From NCBI GenBank assembly GCA_964036665.1, contig OZ038529.1, positions 13,958,060-14,022,059 on the forward strand: a stretch of 64,000 nt of DNA, in the 5' to 3' direction. The position numbers and the translations under genes were made by a program. Numbering within the stretch: position 1 is the first letter of the stretch; each line of letters begins with the position of its first letter. The stretch is from Gordius sp. MW1 (Eukaryota > Nematomorpha > Gordioida > Gordea > Gordiidae). The notes beneath the pieces are model-generated. The model saw nothing but the letters and a program-made list of their open reading frames with translations. It ran no database searches and was not told the DNA's origin. This document shows positions 51,332-60,399 of this stretch, in pieces.

Positions 51332-53738
51332 TTGATTGACTTCCGAAAAGAGGTTTTAAGCACCGAGAACTATTCATTTTGACAAAAGACAACGTTTTAT
51401 TGTAGCGATTAGTTTGTTGTATCGCAACGTGAGTGCTTAATTTTTGAAAATGGCTCTATGCGATCATGATTTCGAAGTAATAGTTTTTAGATTCTGATAA
51501 ATTTTTACTTGGGATCATAGAAACCACGTCTGAAAACGACAACTTTCATCGGATGAATACGGTTCAAAGAAAAATATGTGAAAAATTTTGAGGTAAAAAT
51601 ATTTATTTTTTTCGATTCTATGTAAAAGAGCATGAAAAAATATATAAAAGTAAGCCAATTTGAGAATCCTATTATCTTCGATTGACTTCCGAAAAGAGGT
51701 TTTAAGCTGCGAGAACTATCATTTTGACAAAAGACAACGTTTTATTGTTGCGATTAGTTTTTGTATCGCAACGTGAGTGCTTAATTTTTCAAAAATGCAC
51801 TATGCGATCATGATTTTAAAGTAATAGTTTTCTGATTCTGATTAATTTTTACTTTTTATCATCGAAACCACGTCTGAAAACGACAACTTTCATCGGATGC
51901 ATACGGTAAGAAAAATATGTGAAAAATTTTGAGGTAAAAATATTTATTTTTTTCGATTCTATGTGAAAGAGCATAAAAAAATATATAAAAGTAAGCCAAT
52001 TTGAGAATTCTATTATCCTTGATTGACTTCCGAAAAGAGGTTTTAAGCACCGAGAACTATTCATTTTGACAAAAGACAATGTTTTATTGTAGCGATTAGT
52101 TTGTTGTATCGCAACGTGAGTGCTTAATTTTTGAAAATGGCTCTATGCGATCATGATTTCAAAGTAATAGTTTTCAGATTCTGATAAATTTTTACTTGGG
52201 ATCATAGAAACCACGTCTGAAAACGACAACTTTCATCGGATGAATACGGTTCAAAGAAAAATATGTGAAAAATTTTGAGGTAAAAATATTTATTTTTTTC
52301 GATTCTATGTAAAAGAGCATGAAAAAATATATAAAAGTAAGCCAATTTGAGAATCCTATTATCTTCGATTGACTTCCGAAAAGAGGTTTTAAGCTGCGAG
52401 AACTATCATTTTGACAAAAGACAACGTTTTATTGTTGCGATTAGTTTTTGTATCGCAACGTGAGTGCTTAATTTTTCAAAAATGCACTATGCGATCATGA
52501 TTTTAAAGTAATAGTTTTCTGATTCTGATTAATTTTTTCTTTTTATCATCGAAACCACGTCTGAAAACGACAACTTTCATCGGATGCATACGGTAAGAAA
52601 AATATGTGAAAAATTTTGAGGTAAAAATATTTATTTTTTTCGATTCTATGTGAAAGAGCATAAAAAAATATATAAAAGTAAGCCAATTTGAGAATTCTAT
52701 TATCCTTGATTGACTTCCGAAAAGAGGTTTTAAGCACCGAGAACTATTCATTTCGACAAAAGACAACGTTTTATTGTAGCGATTAGTTTGTTGTATCGCA
52801 ACGTGAGTGCTTAATTTTTGAAAATGGCTCTATGCGATCATGATTTCAAAGTAATAGTTTTCAGATTCTGATAAATTTTTACTTGGGATCATAGAAACCA
52901 CTTCTGAAAACGACAACTTTCATCGGATGAATACGGTTCAAAGAAAAATATGTGAAAAATTTTGAGGTAAAAATATTTATTTTTTTCGATTCTATGTAAA
53001 AGAGCATGAAAAAATATATAAAAGTAAGCCAATTTGAGAATCCTATTATCTTCGATTGACTTCCGAAAAGAGGTTTCAAGCTGCGAGAACTATCATTTTG
53101 ACAAAAGACAACGTTTTATTGTTGCGATTAGTTTTTGTATCGCAACGTGAGTGCTTAATTTTTCAAAAATGCACTATGCGATCATGATTTTAAAGTAATA
53201 GTTTTCTGATTCTGATTAATTTTTACTTTTTATCATCGAAACCACGTCTGAAAACGACAACTTTCATCGGATGCATACGGTAAGAAAAATATGTGAAAAA
53301 TTTTGAGGTAAAAATATTTATTTTTTTCGATTCTATGTGAAAGAGCATGAAAAAATATATAAAAGTAAGCCAATTTGAGAATCCTATTATCTTCGATTGA
53401 CTTCCACAAAGAGGTTTTAAGCTGCGAGAACTATTCATTTTGACAAAAGACAACGTTTTATTGTAGCGATTAGTTTGTTGTATCGCAACGTGAGTGCTTA
53501 ATTTTTGAAAATGGCTCTATGCGATCATGATTTCAAAGTAATAGTTTTTAGATTCTGATAAATTTTTACTTGGGATCATAGAAACCACGTCTGAAAACGA
53601 CAACTTTCATCGGATGAATACGGTTCAAAGAAAAATATGTGAAAAATTTTGAGGTAAAAATATTTATTTTTTTCGATTCTATGTGAAGGAGCATGAAAAA
53701 ATATATAAAAGTAAGCCAATATGAGAGTCCTATTATCT
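50991..53738. repeat. A/B dimer array, 687-bp period, four units
   Basis: Monomers 50991, 51332, 51678, 52019, 52365, 52706, 53052 and 53393 alternate class A and class B. Dimer starts at 50991, 51678, 52365 and 53052 are each 687 bp apart. The first three class B partners begin TTGATTGAC and carry AAGCACCGAGAAC, a tag shared with 42754 and 46885; the fourth (53393) has reverted to a CTTCCACAAAGAGG start. One substitution, TTTTTTCTTTTTATC near 52536, is private to one unit. Confidence 0.93.
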
Positions 53739-55524
53739 TCGATTGACTTCCGAAAAGAGGTTTTAAACTGCGAGAACTATTCATTTAGACAAAAGACTAC
53801 GTTTTATTGTTGCGATTAGTTTGTTGTATCGCAACGTGATGCTTATTTGAAAATGGCCCTATGCGATCATGATTTAAAAGTAATAGTTTTCAGATTCTGA
53901 TAAATTTTTACTTGGGATCATAGAAACCACGTCTGAAAACGACAACTTTCATCGGATGAATACGGTTCAAAGAAAAATATGTGAAAAATTTTAAGGTAAA
54001 AATATTTATTTTTTTCGATTCTATGTGAAAGAGCATGAAAAAATATATAAAAGTAAGCCAATTTGAGAATCCTATTATCTTCGATTGACTTCCGCAAAGA
54101 GGTTTTAAGCTGCGAGAACTATTCATTTTGACAAAAGACAACGTTTTATTGTAGCGATTAGTTTGTTGTATCGCAACGTGAGTGCTTAATTTTTGAAAAT
54201 GGCTCTATGCGATCATGATTTCAAAGTAATAGTTTTCAGATTCTGATAAATTTTTACTTGGGATCATAGAAACCACGTCTGAAAACGACAACTTTCATCG
54301 GATGAATACGGTTCAAAGAAAAATATGTGAAAAATTTTGAGGTAAAAATATTTATTTTTTTTGATTCTATGTGAAAGAGCATGAAAAAATATATAAAAGT
54401 AAGCCAATTTGAGAATCCTATTATCTTCGATTGACTTCCGAAAAGAGGTTATAAGCTGCGAGAACTATCATTTTGACAAAAGACATCGTTTTATTGTTGC
54501 GATTAGTTTTTGTATCGCAACGTGAGTGCTTAATTTTTCAAAAATGCACTATGCGATCATGATTTTAAAGTAATAGTTTTCTTATTCTGATAAATTTTTA
54601 CTTTTTATCATCGAAACCACGTCTGAAAACGACAACTTTCATCGGATGCATACGGTAAGAAAAATATGTGAAAAATTTTGAGGTGAAAATATTTATTTTT
54701 TTCAATTTTATGTGAAAGAGCATGAAAAAATATATAAAAGTAAGCCAATTTGAGAATCCTATTATCCTCGATTGACTTCCGAAAAGAGGTTTTAAACTGC
54801 GAGAACTATTCATTTTGACAAAAGACTACGTTTTATTGTTGCGATTAGTTTGTTGTATCGCAACGTGATGCTTATTTGAAAATGGCCCTATGCGATCATG
54901 ATTTAAAAGTAATAGTTTTCAGATTCTGATAAATTTTTACTTGGGATCATAGAAACCACGTCTGAAAACGACAACTTTCATCGGATGAATACGGTTCAAA
55001 GAAAAATATGTGAAATATTTTGAGGTAAAAATATTTATTTTTTTCGATTCTATGTGAAAGAGCATGAAAAAATATATAAAAGTAAGCCAATTTGAGAATC
55101 CTATTATCTTCGATTGACTTCCGCAAAGAGGTTTTAAGCTGCGAGAACTATTCATTTTGACAAAAGACAACGTTTTATTGTAGCGATTAGTTTGTTGTAT
55201 CGCAACGTGAGTGCTTAATTTTTGAAAATGGCTCTATGCGATCATGATTTCAAAGTAATAGTTTTTAGATTCTGATAAATTTTTACTTGGGATCATAGAA
55301 ACCACGTCTGAAAACGACAACTTTCATCGGATGAATACGGTTCAAAGAAAAATATGTGAAAAATTTTGAGGTAAAAATATTTATTTTTTTCGATTCTATG
55401 TGAAAGAGCATGAAAAAATATATACAAGTAAGCCAATATGAGAGTCCTATTATCTTTGATTGACTTCCGAAAAGAGGTTTTAAGCTGCGAGAACTATCAT
55501 TTTGACAAAAGACAACGTTTTATT

Positions 55525-55543
55525 GTTGCGATTGTATCGCAAC
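55525..55543. other. Shortened stem-loop, 3-nt loop variant, copy 1
   Basis: GTTGCGAT TGT ATCGCAAC: both 8-bp arms are intact and the loop is cut from 11 to 3 nt. The deletion removed only loop sequence. It is duplicated 680 bp downstream. Confidence 0.9.
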
Positions 55544-56204
55544 GTGAGTGCTTAATTTTTCAAAAATGCACTATGCGATCATGATTTTAAAGTAATAGTT
55601 TTCTGATTCTGATAAATTTTTACTTTTTATCATCGAAACCACGTCTGAAAACGACAACTTTCATCGGATGCATACGGTAAGAAAAATATGTGAAAAATTT
55701 TGAGGTAAAAATATTTATTTTTTTCAATTCTATGTGAAAGAGCATGAAAAAATATATAAAAGTATGCCAATTTGAGAATCCTATTATCCTCGATTGACTT
55801 CCGAAAAGAGGTTTTAAACTGCGAGAACTATTCATTTAGACAAAAGACAACGTTTTATTGTAGCGATTAGTTTGTTGTATCGCAACGTGAGTGCTTAATT
55901 TTTGAAAATGGCTCTATGCGATCATGATTTCAAAGTAATAGTTTTTAGATTCTGATAAATTTTTACTTGGGATCATAGAAACCACGTCTGAAAACGACAA
56001 CTTTCATCGGATGAATACGGTTCAAAGAAAAATATGTGAAAAATTTTGAGGTAAAAATATTTATTTTTTTCGATTCTATGTGAAAGAGCATGAAAAAATA
56101 TATACAAGTAAGCCAATATGAGAGTCCTATTATCTTTGATTGACTTCCGAAAAGAGGTTTTAAGCTGCGAGAACTATCATTTTGACAAAAGACAACGTTT
56201 TATT

Positions 56205-56223
56205 GTTGCGATTGTATCGCAAC
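56205..56223. other. Shortened stem-loop, 3-nt loop variant, copy 2
   Basis: Identical to the variant at 55525-55543 and part of the same 680-bp dimer duplication. Confidence 0.9.
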
Positions 56224-56901
56224 GTGAGTGCTTAATTTTTCAAAAATGCACTATGCGATCATGATTTTAAAGTAATAGTTTTCTGATTCTGATAAATTTT
56301 TACTTTTTATCATCGAAACCACGTCTGAAAACGACAACTTTCATCGGATGCATACGGTAAGAAAAATATGTGAAAAATTTTGAGGTAAAAATATTTATTT
56401 TTTTCAATTCTATGTGAAAGAGCATGAAAAAATATATAAAAGTAAGCCAATTTGAGAATTCTATTATCCTTGATTGACTTCCGAAAAGAGGTTTTAAGCT
56501 GCGAGAACTATTCATTTTGACAAGAGACAACGTTTTATTGTTGCGATTAGTTTGTTGTATCGCAACGTGAGTGCTTAATTTTTCAAAAATGCACTATGCG
56601 ATCATGATTTAAATGTAATAGTTTTCAGATTCTGATAAATTTTTACTTGGGATCATAGAAACCACCTCTGAAAACGACAACTTTCATCGGATGAATACGG
56701 TTCAAAGAAAAATATGTGAAAATTTTTGAGGTAAAAATATTTATTTTTTTCGATTTTATGTGAAAGAGCATGAAAAAATATATAAAAGTAAGCCAATTTG
56801 AGAATCCTATTATCCTCGATTGACTTCCGAAAAGAGGTTTTAAGCTGCGAGAACTATCATTTTGACAAAAGACAACGTTTTATTGTTGCGATTAGTTTGT
56901 T

Positions 56902-56904
56902 GTA
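56902..56904. other. Left copy of GTA flank
   Basis: GTA is the last satellite sequence before the block and is repeated at 60400-60402. Compared with the uninterrupted satellite (TTGTTGTATCGC), the insertion duplicates exactly these 3 bp. The TA part is also shared with the internal region (59779-59780 in the inverted copy), so this left junction may be a microhomology join. Confidence 0.6.
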
Positions 56905-57008
56905 ATTTATACAGAAAAATTAATTTGGAATTCAAATTGCCGCCCCCCCCCCCCCTTCTTCTGAATGGAATGGATAAAATTATTCGGATAAAATTATTCC
57001 AGGAACAT

Positions 57009-57121
57009 CCCGTTTGCCATGAAAAATCGTCACAGTGCAGGGATATTGAATAAAATTATTCCAATCCCGTTTGCCATGAACAACCGTCACAGCGCAGGGA
57101 TATCGGATAAGATTATTCTAC
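57009..57121 (+). repeat. 57-bp in-frame tandem duplication
   Basis: CCCGTTTGCCATGAA recurs at 57009 and 57066, followed both times by a diverged CGTCACAG-GCAGGGATAT segment. The 57-bp period equals 19 codons, so the repeat does not disturb the ORF. Its mirror lies in the inverted copy at about 59570-59680. Confidence 0.85.
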
Positions 57122-57222
57122 TAAAACAATCGAACCAATCCATGATTCGGAAATATTGGGAGACGGAGGAAGAAAACGATTACTTCGAACAATTGGCTAC
57201 CAAATTTAAACCGCAAACATAA
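57019..57222 (+). CDS. Short ORF of LTR element, unknown product (67 aa), forward copy
   Basis: I do not recognise the product. The 67-codon frame begins MKNRHSAGILNK and contains a second, similar segment MNNRHSAGISDK 19 residues later, encoded by a 57-bp tandem repeat that keeps frame. The second half is polar and charged (YWETEEENDYFEQLATKF). No catalytic motif, zinc knuckle or membrane segment is visible. Its place in the internal region would suit a gag remnant, but that is a guess. The nearly intact inverted copy (59465-59668) differs at two codons, DY against NS. Immediately overlapping in the +1 frame, 57146-57358 stays open for about 70 codons to a TAA, which could be the continuation of an older, frameshifted reading frame. 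No start-site evidence beyond the first ATG. Confidence 0.35.
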   Translation: MKNRHSAGILNKIIPIPFAMNNRHSAGISDKIILLKQSNQSMIRKYWETEEENDYFEQLATKFKPQT

Positions 57223-57783
57223 TTCAGTGGAAATTCCAATATGTCTGAGAACATATGGCGGAATTCTTCGAACGAATGAAGATCCCGAAACTGATTTTAT
57301 TCAAAATATCAATTATGCAGAATCATCCCTAACTAATTCTCAAGGCCTAAATTCTTAATCCGCTAAAATATTATTGTAAGACAGAATTATACACTTGATT
57401 TATTTACATATATTTATTATATGAAAATTATATTGTTAACCAATATTAAAATTCCCCCCCCCCGCAGTTTCTTTGACTAGTATTTGACAGTCTGCTCGTG
57501 GGCAAGAAAGGATAATTTTCAAGATAGCAGTTTACAATCTATATTAATTATAAGTTTTGTCAAGGCTGTTGCTAGGTGAGTCACAGAGCTGGAAGAAAAA
57601 TCCGTTAGTCACGACGTTGCCTTTTTATCTCTGATTTTTACATATATCAGTCGTCGTGTGAGCAAAGGCCAGAGTTGGTATTCGATGCCAGATGTTTGAA
57701 ATTTATAATGTTAATAACGCCGCCTTGATAGTTGCACTGAGCTCTTAGAACTCTATCGAAAATACATTAAGTCTTCGACTTTT

Positions 57784-57795
57784 AAAAGGAAAAGA
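57784..57795 (+). promoter_or_regulatory. Polypurine tract of LTR element
   Basis: AAAAGGAAAAGA directly abuts the LTR start TGTCGTG at 57796. This is the expected primer position for plus-strand DNA synthesis in LTR retrotransposons and fixes element orientation as left to right. Confidence 0.75.
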
Positions 57796-58340
57796 TGTCG
57801 TGTACCCATACACGAAGAATGAAATTAGCGTATCCAGAGATACGATGATGAAGATGTCTTCCCACACACCCCCCCCCCCTCATCTCATCTTATTCAAAAA
57901 TTAAAGTTAAGAGTTCAACACGCGGTACAATCTTTTGATCTTACACGTTGTACACTCATAGCGTAGACCATTATTCTTTTACATTTAATTTCTAGTACGC
58001 GTATACCCCCCCCCCCCGACGCGCTGATACGTATTTGTTATTTTTCTTACGCGTGAGTGATTTTCGATATACGCATCTTATCGTATGCGATTTTGACATT
58101 GCGATCTTTTAATTATTATATATTTTCTTGGTTGTGATTATATTAATGCCATGTAATAAAGACAGTTGAGAAATATTTCTGCGTACGCGCGTGAGCCTGT
58201 TCGCGGCCCGGCCATCCCCCAATAATTTATCGTTTTACGGCCCAATTTTCCTTTAAGTTCCCCCAATTAATTCCTAATAACTCTTCCCTTCTGGACCTTC
58301 TTATTTAAATCGTATTCCTTTTCGCACGAATACGATATTT
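57796..58340 (+). mobile_element. LTR 1 (545 bp), forward
   Basis: Starts TGTCGTGTACCC and ends ATACGATATTT. It contains a poly(A) signal AATAAA at 58155-58160 followed by a GC-rich CGTACGCGCGTGAGCC segment, and two poly-C runs (57869-57879, 11 C; 58006-58017, 12 C). It is 6 bp shorter than LTR 2 and LTR 3, fully explained by those runs. Stem-loops lie at both ends: CGTGTA/TACACG at 57799-57814 and ATCGTATTC/GAATACGAT at 58309-58336. The end is not the canonical CA. Confidence 0.8.
58155..58160 (+). terminator. Poly(A) signal in LTR 1
   Basis: AATAAA in the context ATGTAATAAAGACAG, at the same place in all three LTRs (58706-58711 in LTR 2; complement TTTATT at 60029-60034 in LTR 3). Confidence 0.6.
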
Positions 58341-58891
58341 TGTCGTGTACCCATACACGAAGAATGAAATTAGCGTATCCAGAGATACGATGATGAAGAT
58401 GTCTTCCCACACACCCCCCCCCCCCCCCTCATCTCATCTTATTCAAAAATTAAAGTTAAGAGTTCAACACGCGGTACAATCTTTTGATCTTACACGTTGT
58501 ACACTCATAGCGTAGACCATTATTCTTTTACATTTAATTTCTAGTACGCGTATACCCCCCCCCCCCCCGACGCGCTTATACGTATTTGTTATTTTTCTTA
58601 CGCGTGAGTGATTTTCGATATACGCATCTTATCGTATGCGATTTTGACATTGCGATCTTTTAATTATTATATATTTTCTTGGTTGTGATTATATTAATGC
58701 CATGTAATAAAGACAGTTGAGAAATATTTCTGCGTACGCGCGTGAGCCTGTTCGCGGCCCGGCCATCCCCCAATAATTTATCGTTTTACGGCCCAATTTT
58801 CCTTTAAGTTCCCCCAATTAATTCCTAATAACTCTTCCCTTCTGGACCTTCTTATTTAAATCGTATTCCTTTTCGCACGAATACGATATTT
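58341..58891 (+). mobile_element. LTR 2 (551 bp), forward, head-to-tail with LTR 1
   Basis: Begins with TGTCGTGTACCC directly after the ATATTT end of LTR 1, with no extra bases. Poly-C runs are 15 (58414-58428) and 14 (58555-58568). A private substitution gives GCGCTTATACG where LTR 1 and LTR 3 have GCGCTGATACG. Its right end (ATACGATATTT) is followed directly by the inverted polypurine tract, so in the orientation of the right-hand element this LTR is reversed relative to what a normal element would have. Confidence 0.8.
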
Positions 58892-58903
58892 TCTTTTCCT
58901 TTT
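58892..58903 (-). promoter_or_regulatory. Polypurine tract, inverted copy
   Basis: TCTTTTCCTTTT is the exact complement of 57784-57795. On the minus strand it should be followed by a TGTCGTG LTR start but instead meets the 3' end of LTR 2, so the join is exactly at the tract/LTR boundary. Confidence 0.75.
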
Positions 58904-59464
58904 AAAAGTCGAAGACTTAATGTATTTTCGATAGAGTTCTAAGAGCTCAGTGCAACTATCAAGGCGGCGTTATTAACATTATAAATTTCAAACATCTGGC
59001 ATCGAATACCAACTCTGGCCTTTGCTCACACGACGACTGATATATGTAAAAATCAGAGATAAAAAGGCAACGTCATGACTAACGGATTTTTCTTCCAGCT
59101 CTGTGACTCACCTAGCAACAGCCTTGACAAAACTTATAATTAATATAGATTGTAAACTGCTATCTTGAAAATTATCCTTTCTTGCCCACGAGCAGACTGT
59201 CAAATACTAGTCAAAGAAACTGCGGGGGGGGGGAATTTTAATATTGGTTAACAATATAATTTTCATATAATAAATATATGTAAATAAATCAAGTGTATAA
59301 TTCTGTCTTACAATAATATTTTAGCGGATTAAGAATTTAGGCCTTGAGAATTAGTTAGGGATGATTCTGCATAATTGATATTTTGAATAAAATCAGTTTC
59401 GGGATCTTCATTCGTTCGAAGAATTCCGCCATATGTTCTCAGACATATTGGAATTTCCACTGAA

Positions 59465-59668
59465 TTATGTTTGCGGTTTAAATTTGGTAGCCAATTGTTC
59501 GAAGGAATTGTTTTCTTCCTCCGTCTCCCAATATTTCCGAATCATGGATTGGTTCGATTGTTTTAGTAGAATAATCTTATCCGATATCCCTGCGCTGTGA
59601 CGGTTGTTCATGGCAAACGGGATTGGAATAATTTTATTCAATATCCCTGCACTGTGACGATTTTTCAT
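59465..59668 (-). CDS. Short ORF of LTR element, unknown product (67 aa), inverted copy
   Basis: Minus-strand counterpart of 57019-57222 with the same start, length and stop. It differs in two adjacent codons (EENNSFEQ here, EENDYFEQ there). The same 19-residue duplication is present. Product not recognised; no independent evidence for translation. Confidence 0.35.
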   Translation of the reverse strand: MKNRHSAGILNKIIPIPFAMNNRHSAGISDKIILLKQSNQSMIRKYWETEEENNSFEQLATKFKPQT

Positions 59669-59830
59669 GGCAAACGGGATGTTCCTGGAATAATTTTATC
59701 CGAATAATTTTATCCATTCCATTCAGAAGAAGGGGCGGGGCGGCAATTTGAATTCCAAATTAATTTTTCTGTATAAATTATTTCCTTTTTCGTTTTGTAG
59801 AATAATTCCTGGTTTCCTCCATCGGGCGTG

Positions 59831-59848
59831 AGTAGAATATCTGACACC
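59831..59848 (-). promoter_or_regulatory. Putative tRNA primer-binding site
   Basis: On the minus strand TGGTGTCAGATATTCTAC follows directly after the LTR end. The TGG start pairs with the CCA end of a tRNA, as in LTR retrotransposons. Which tRNA would match cannot be said without a search. Confidence 0.6.
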
Positions 59849-60399
59849 AAATATCGTATTCGTGCGAAAAGGAATACGATTTAAATAAGAAGGTCCAGAA
59901 GGGAAGAGTTATTAGGAATTAATTGGGGGAACTTAAAGGAAAATTGGGCCGTAAAACGATAAATTATTGGGGGATGGCCGGGCCGCGAACAGGCTCACGC
60001 GCGTACGCAGAAATATTTCTCAACTGTCTTTATTACATGGCATTAATATAATCACAACCAAGAAAATATATAATAATTAAAAGATCGCAATGTCAAAATC
60101 GCATACGATAAGATGCGTATATCGAAAATCACTCACGCGTAAGAAAAATAACAAATACGTATCAGCGCGTCGGGGGGGGGGGGGGTATACGCGTACTAGA
60201 AATTAAATGTAAAAGAATAATGGTCTACGCTATGAGTGTACAACGTGTAAGATCAAAAGATTGTACCGCGTGTTGAACTCTTAACTTTAATTTTTGAATA
60301 AGATGAGATGAGGGGGGGGGGGGGGGTGTGTGGGAAGACATCTTCATCATCGTATCTCTGGATACGCTAATTTCATTCTTCGTGTATGGGTACACGACA
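59849..60399 (-). mobile_element. LTR 3 (551 bp), inverted
   Basis: Reverse complement of LTR 1 and LTR 2, running from 60399 (TGTCGTG) leftward to 59849. G runs at 60172-60185 (14) and 60312-60326 (15) match the C-run lengths of LTR 2. It carries the G-containing state (GCTGATACG) shared with LTR 1. As the 5' LTR of the inverted element it lies next to a plausible primer-binding site and has the only LTR end that directly touches satellite. Confidence 0.8.

Larger units (their letters stand above)
1..56904. repeat. Satellite array, left block (about 166 monomers of ~342 bp)
   Basis: Uninterrupted head-to-tail array, all monomers in the same orientation. The marker TCGATTGACTTCC (variants TCGAGTGACTTCC, TCGATTTACTTCC, TTGATTGACTTCC) recurs at 1, 341, 687, 1030, 1371, 1711, 2052, 2395, 2741, 3081 and onward to 56816, with spacings of 329-346 bp. 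Most spacing variation comes from small indels: loss of CGATT before CTATGTG, loss of 4 A in GTCTGACGACAAC, CGGTAAG for CGGTTGAAAG, and TTTGT-loop deletions. Composition is strongly AT-rich with T7-8 and A5-6 tracts. Open reading frames recurring on the minus strand are by-products of the repeat. The family name and organism cannot be determined from the sequence. A centromeric or pericentromeric satellite is the natural interpretation but is inferred. Confidence 0.98.
53739..56904. repeat. Mixed 3-mer (1029 bp) and dimer (680 bp) domain, left of the insertion
   Basis: Monomers 53739, 54081, 54427, 54768, 55110, 55456, 55790, 56136, 56470 and 56816 (interrupted). Offsets: 54081 to 55110 is 1029 bp; 55456 and 55790 to 56136 and 56470 are 680 bp. 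Tags: CCAATATGAGAGTCC (53720, 55434, 56114), ATGGCCCTATGCG (53854, 54883), and a strongly shortened stem-loop in 55456 and 56136. Confidence 0.87.
56905..57795 (+). mobile_element. Internal region of LTR element, forward copy, truncated
   Basis: 891 bp from a break in the leader region to the polypurine tract. It matches the inverted copy 58892-59778 (887 bp) with very few differences: the C13 run here against a C4-G-C4 arrangement there explains the 4-bp length difference, and ACGATTACTTCG here is ACAATTCCTTCG there. About 70 bp of leader, the primer-binding site and the 5' LTR are missing on the left. It holds a 57-bp tandem repeat, a 67-codon ORF, then non-coding AT-rich sequence with a second poly-C run (57454-57463). 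Confidence 0.82.
58892..59848 (-). mobile_element. Internal region of LTR element, inverted complete copy (957 bp)
   Basis: Read on the minus strand: primer-binding site, about 60 bp of leader, then the same 887-891 bp found in the forward copy, ending in the polypurine tract. It gives the full internal length of this short element (957 bp), far too short for gag-pol. The leader part 59781-59848 has no counterpart on the left. Confidence 0.82.
56905..60399. mobile_element. Rearranged non-autonomous LTR retrotransposon block (3495 bp)
   Basis: The block interrupts the satellite monomer begun at 56816. Order on the plus strand: internal region (56905-57795, truncated at its PBS side), LTR (57796-58340), LTR (58341-58891), inverted internal region (58892-59848), inverted LTR (59849-60399). 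LTR-retroelement identity rests on three features together: a long repeat beginning TGT with an internal AATAAA, a purine tract AAAAGGAAAAGA immediately before its start, and TGGTGTCAG immediately after its end in the right-hand copy. No reverse transcriptase, integrase or protease frame is present, so it depends on another element. Superfamily (Gypsy, BEL/Pao or other) cannot be decided. The layout is abnormal: two internal copies face each other around a head-to-tail LTR pair. Confidence 0.85.

Noticed and set aside
51172..52737. Second minus-strand frame (63 codons) at 51172, 51859 and 52546
   Set aside because: An alternative frame of the same monomer, repeated by the 687-bp dimer. No support for coding.
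1..56904. CRISPR-like array
   Set aside because: There are regular repeats, but units are ~342 bp, fully repetitive with no unique spacers, and no cas genes. The inserted LTR element is eukaryotic in type.
56862..57053. Plus-strand ORF spanning the satellite/element junction
   Set aside because: It begins in the satellite and ends in the element leader, reading through the poly-C run as prolines. It is a chance fusion frame.
57796..58891. Two nested solo LTRs
   Set aside because: A solo LTR inserted beside another would show its own target-site duplication and would not join exactly end-to-start and end-to-PPT. The flanking inverted internal copies also argue for a single rearranged product.
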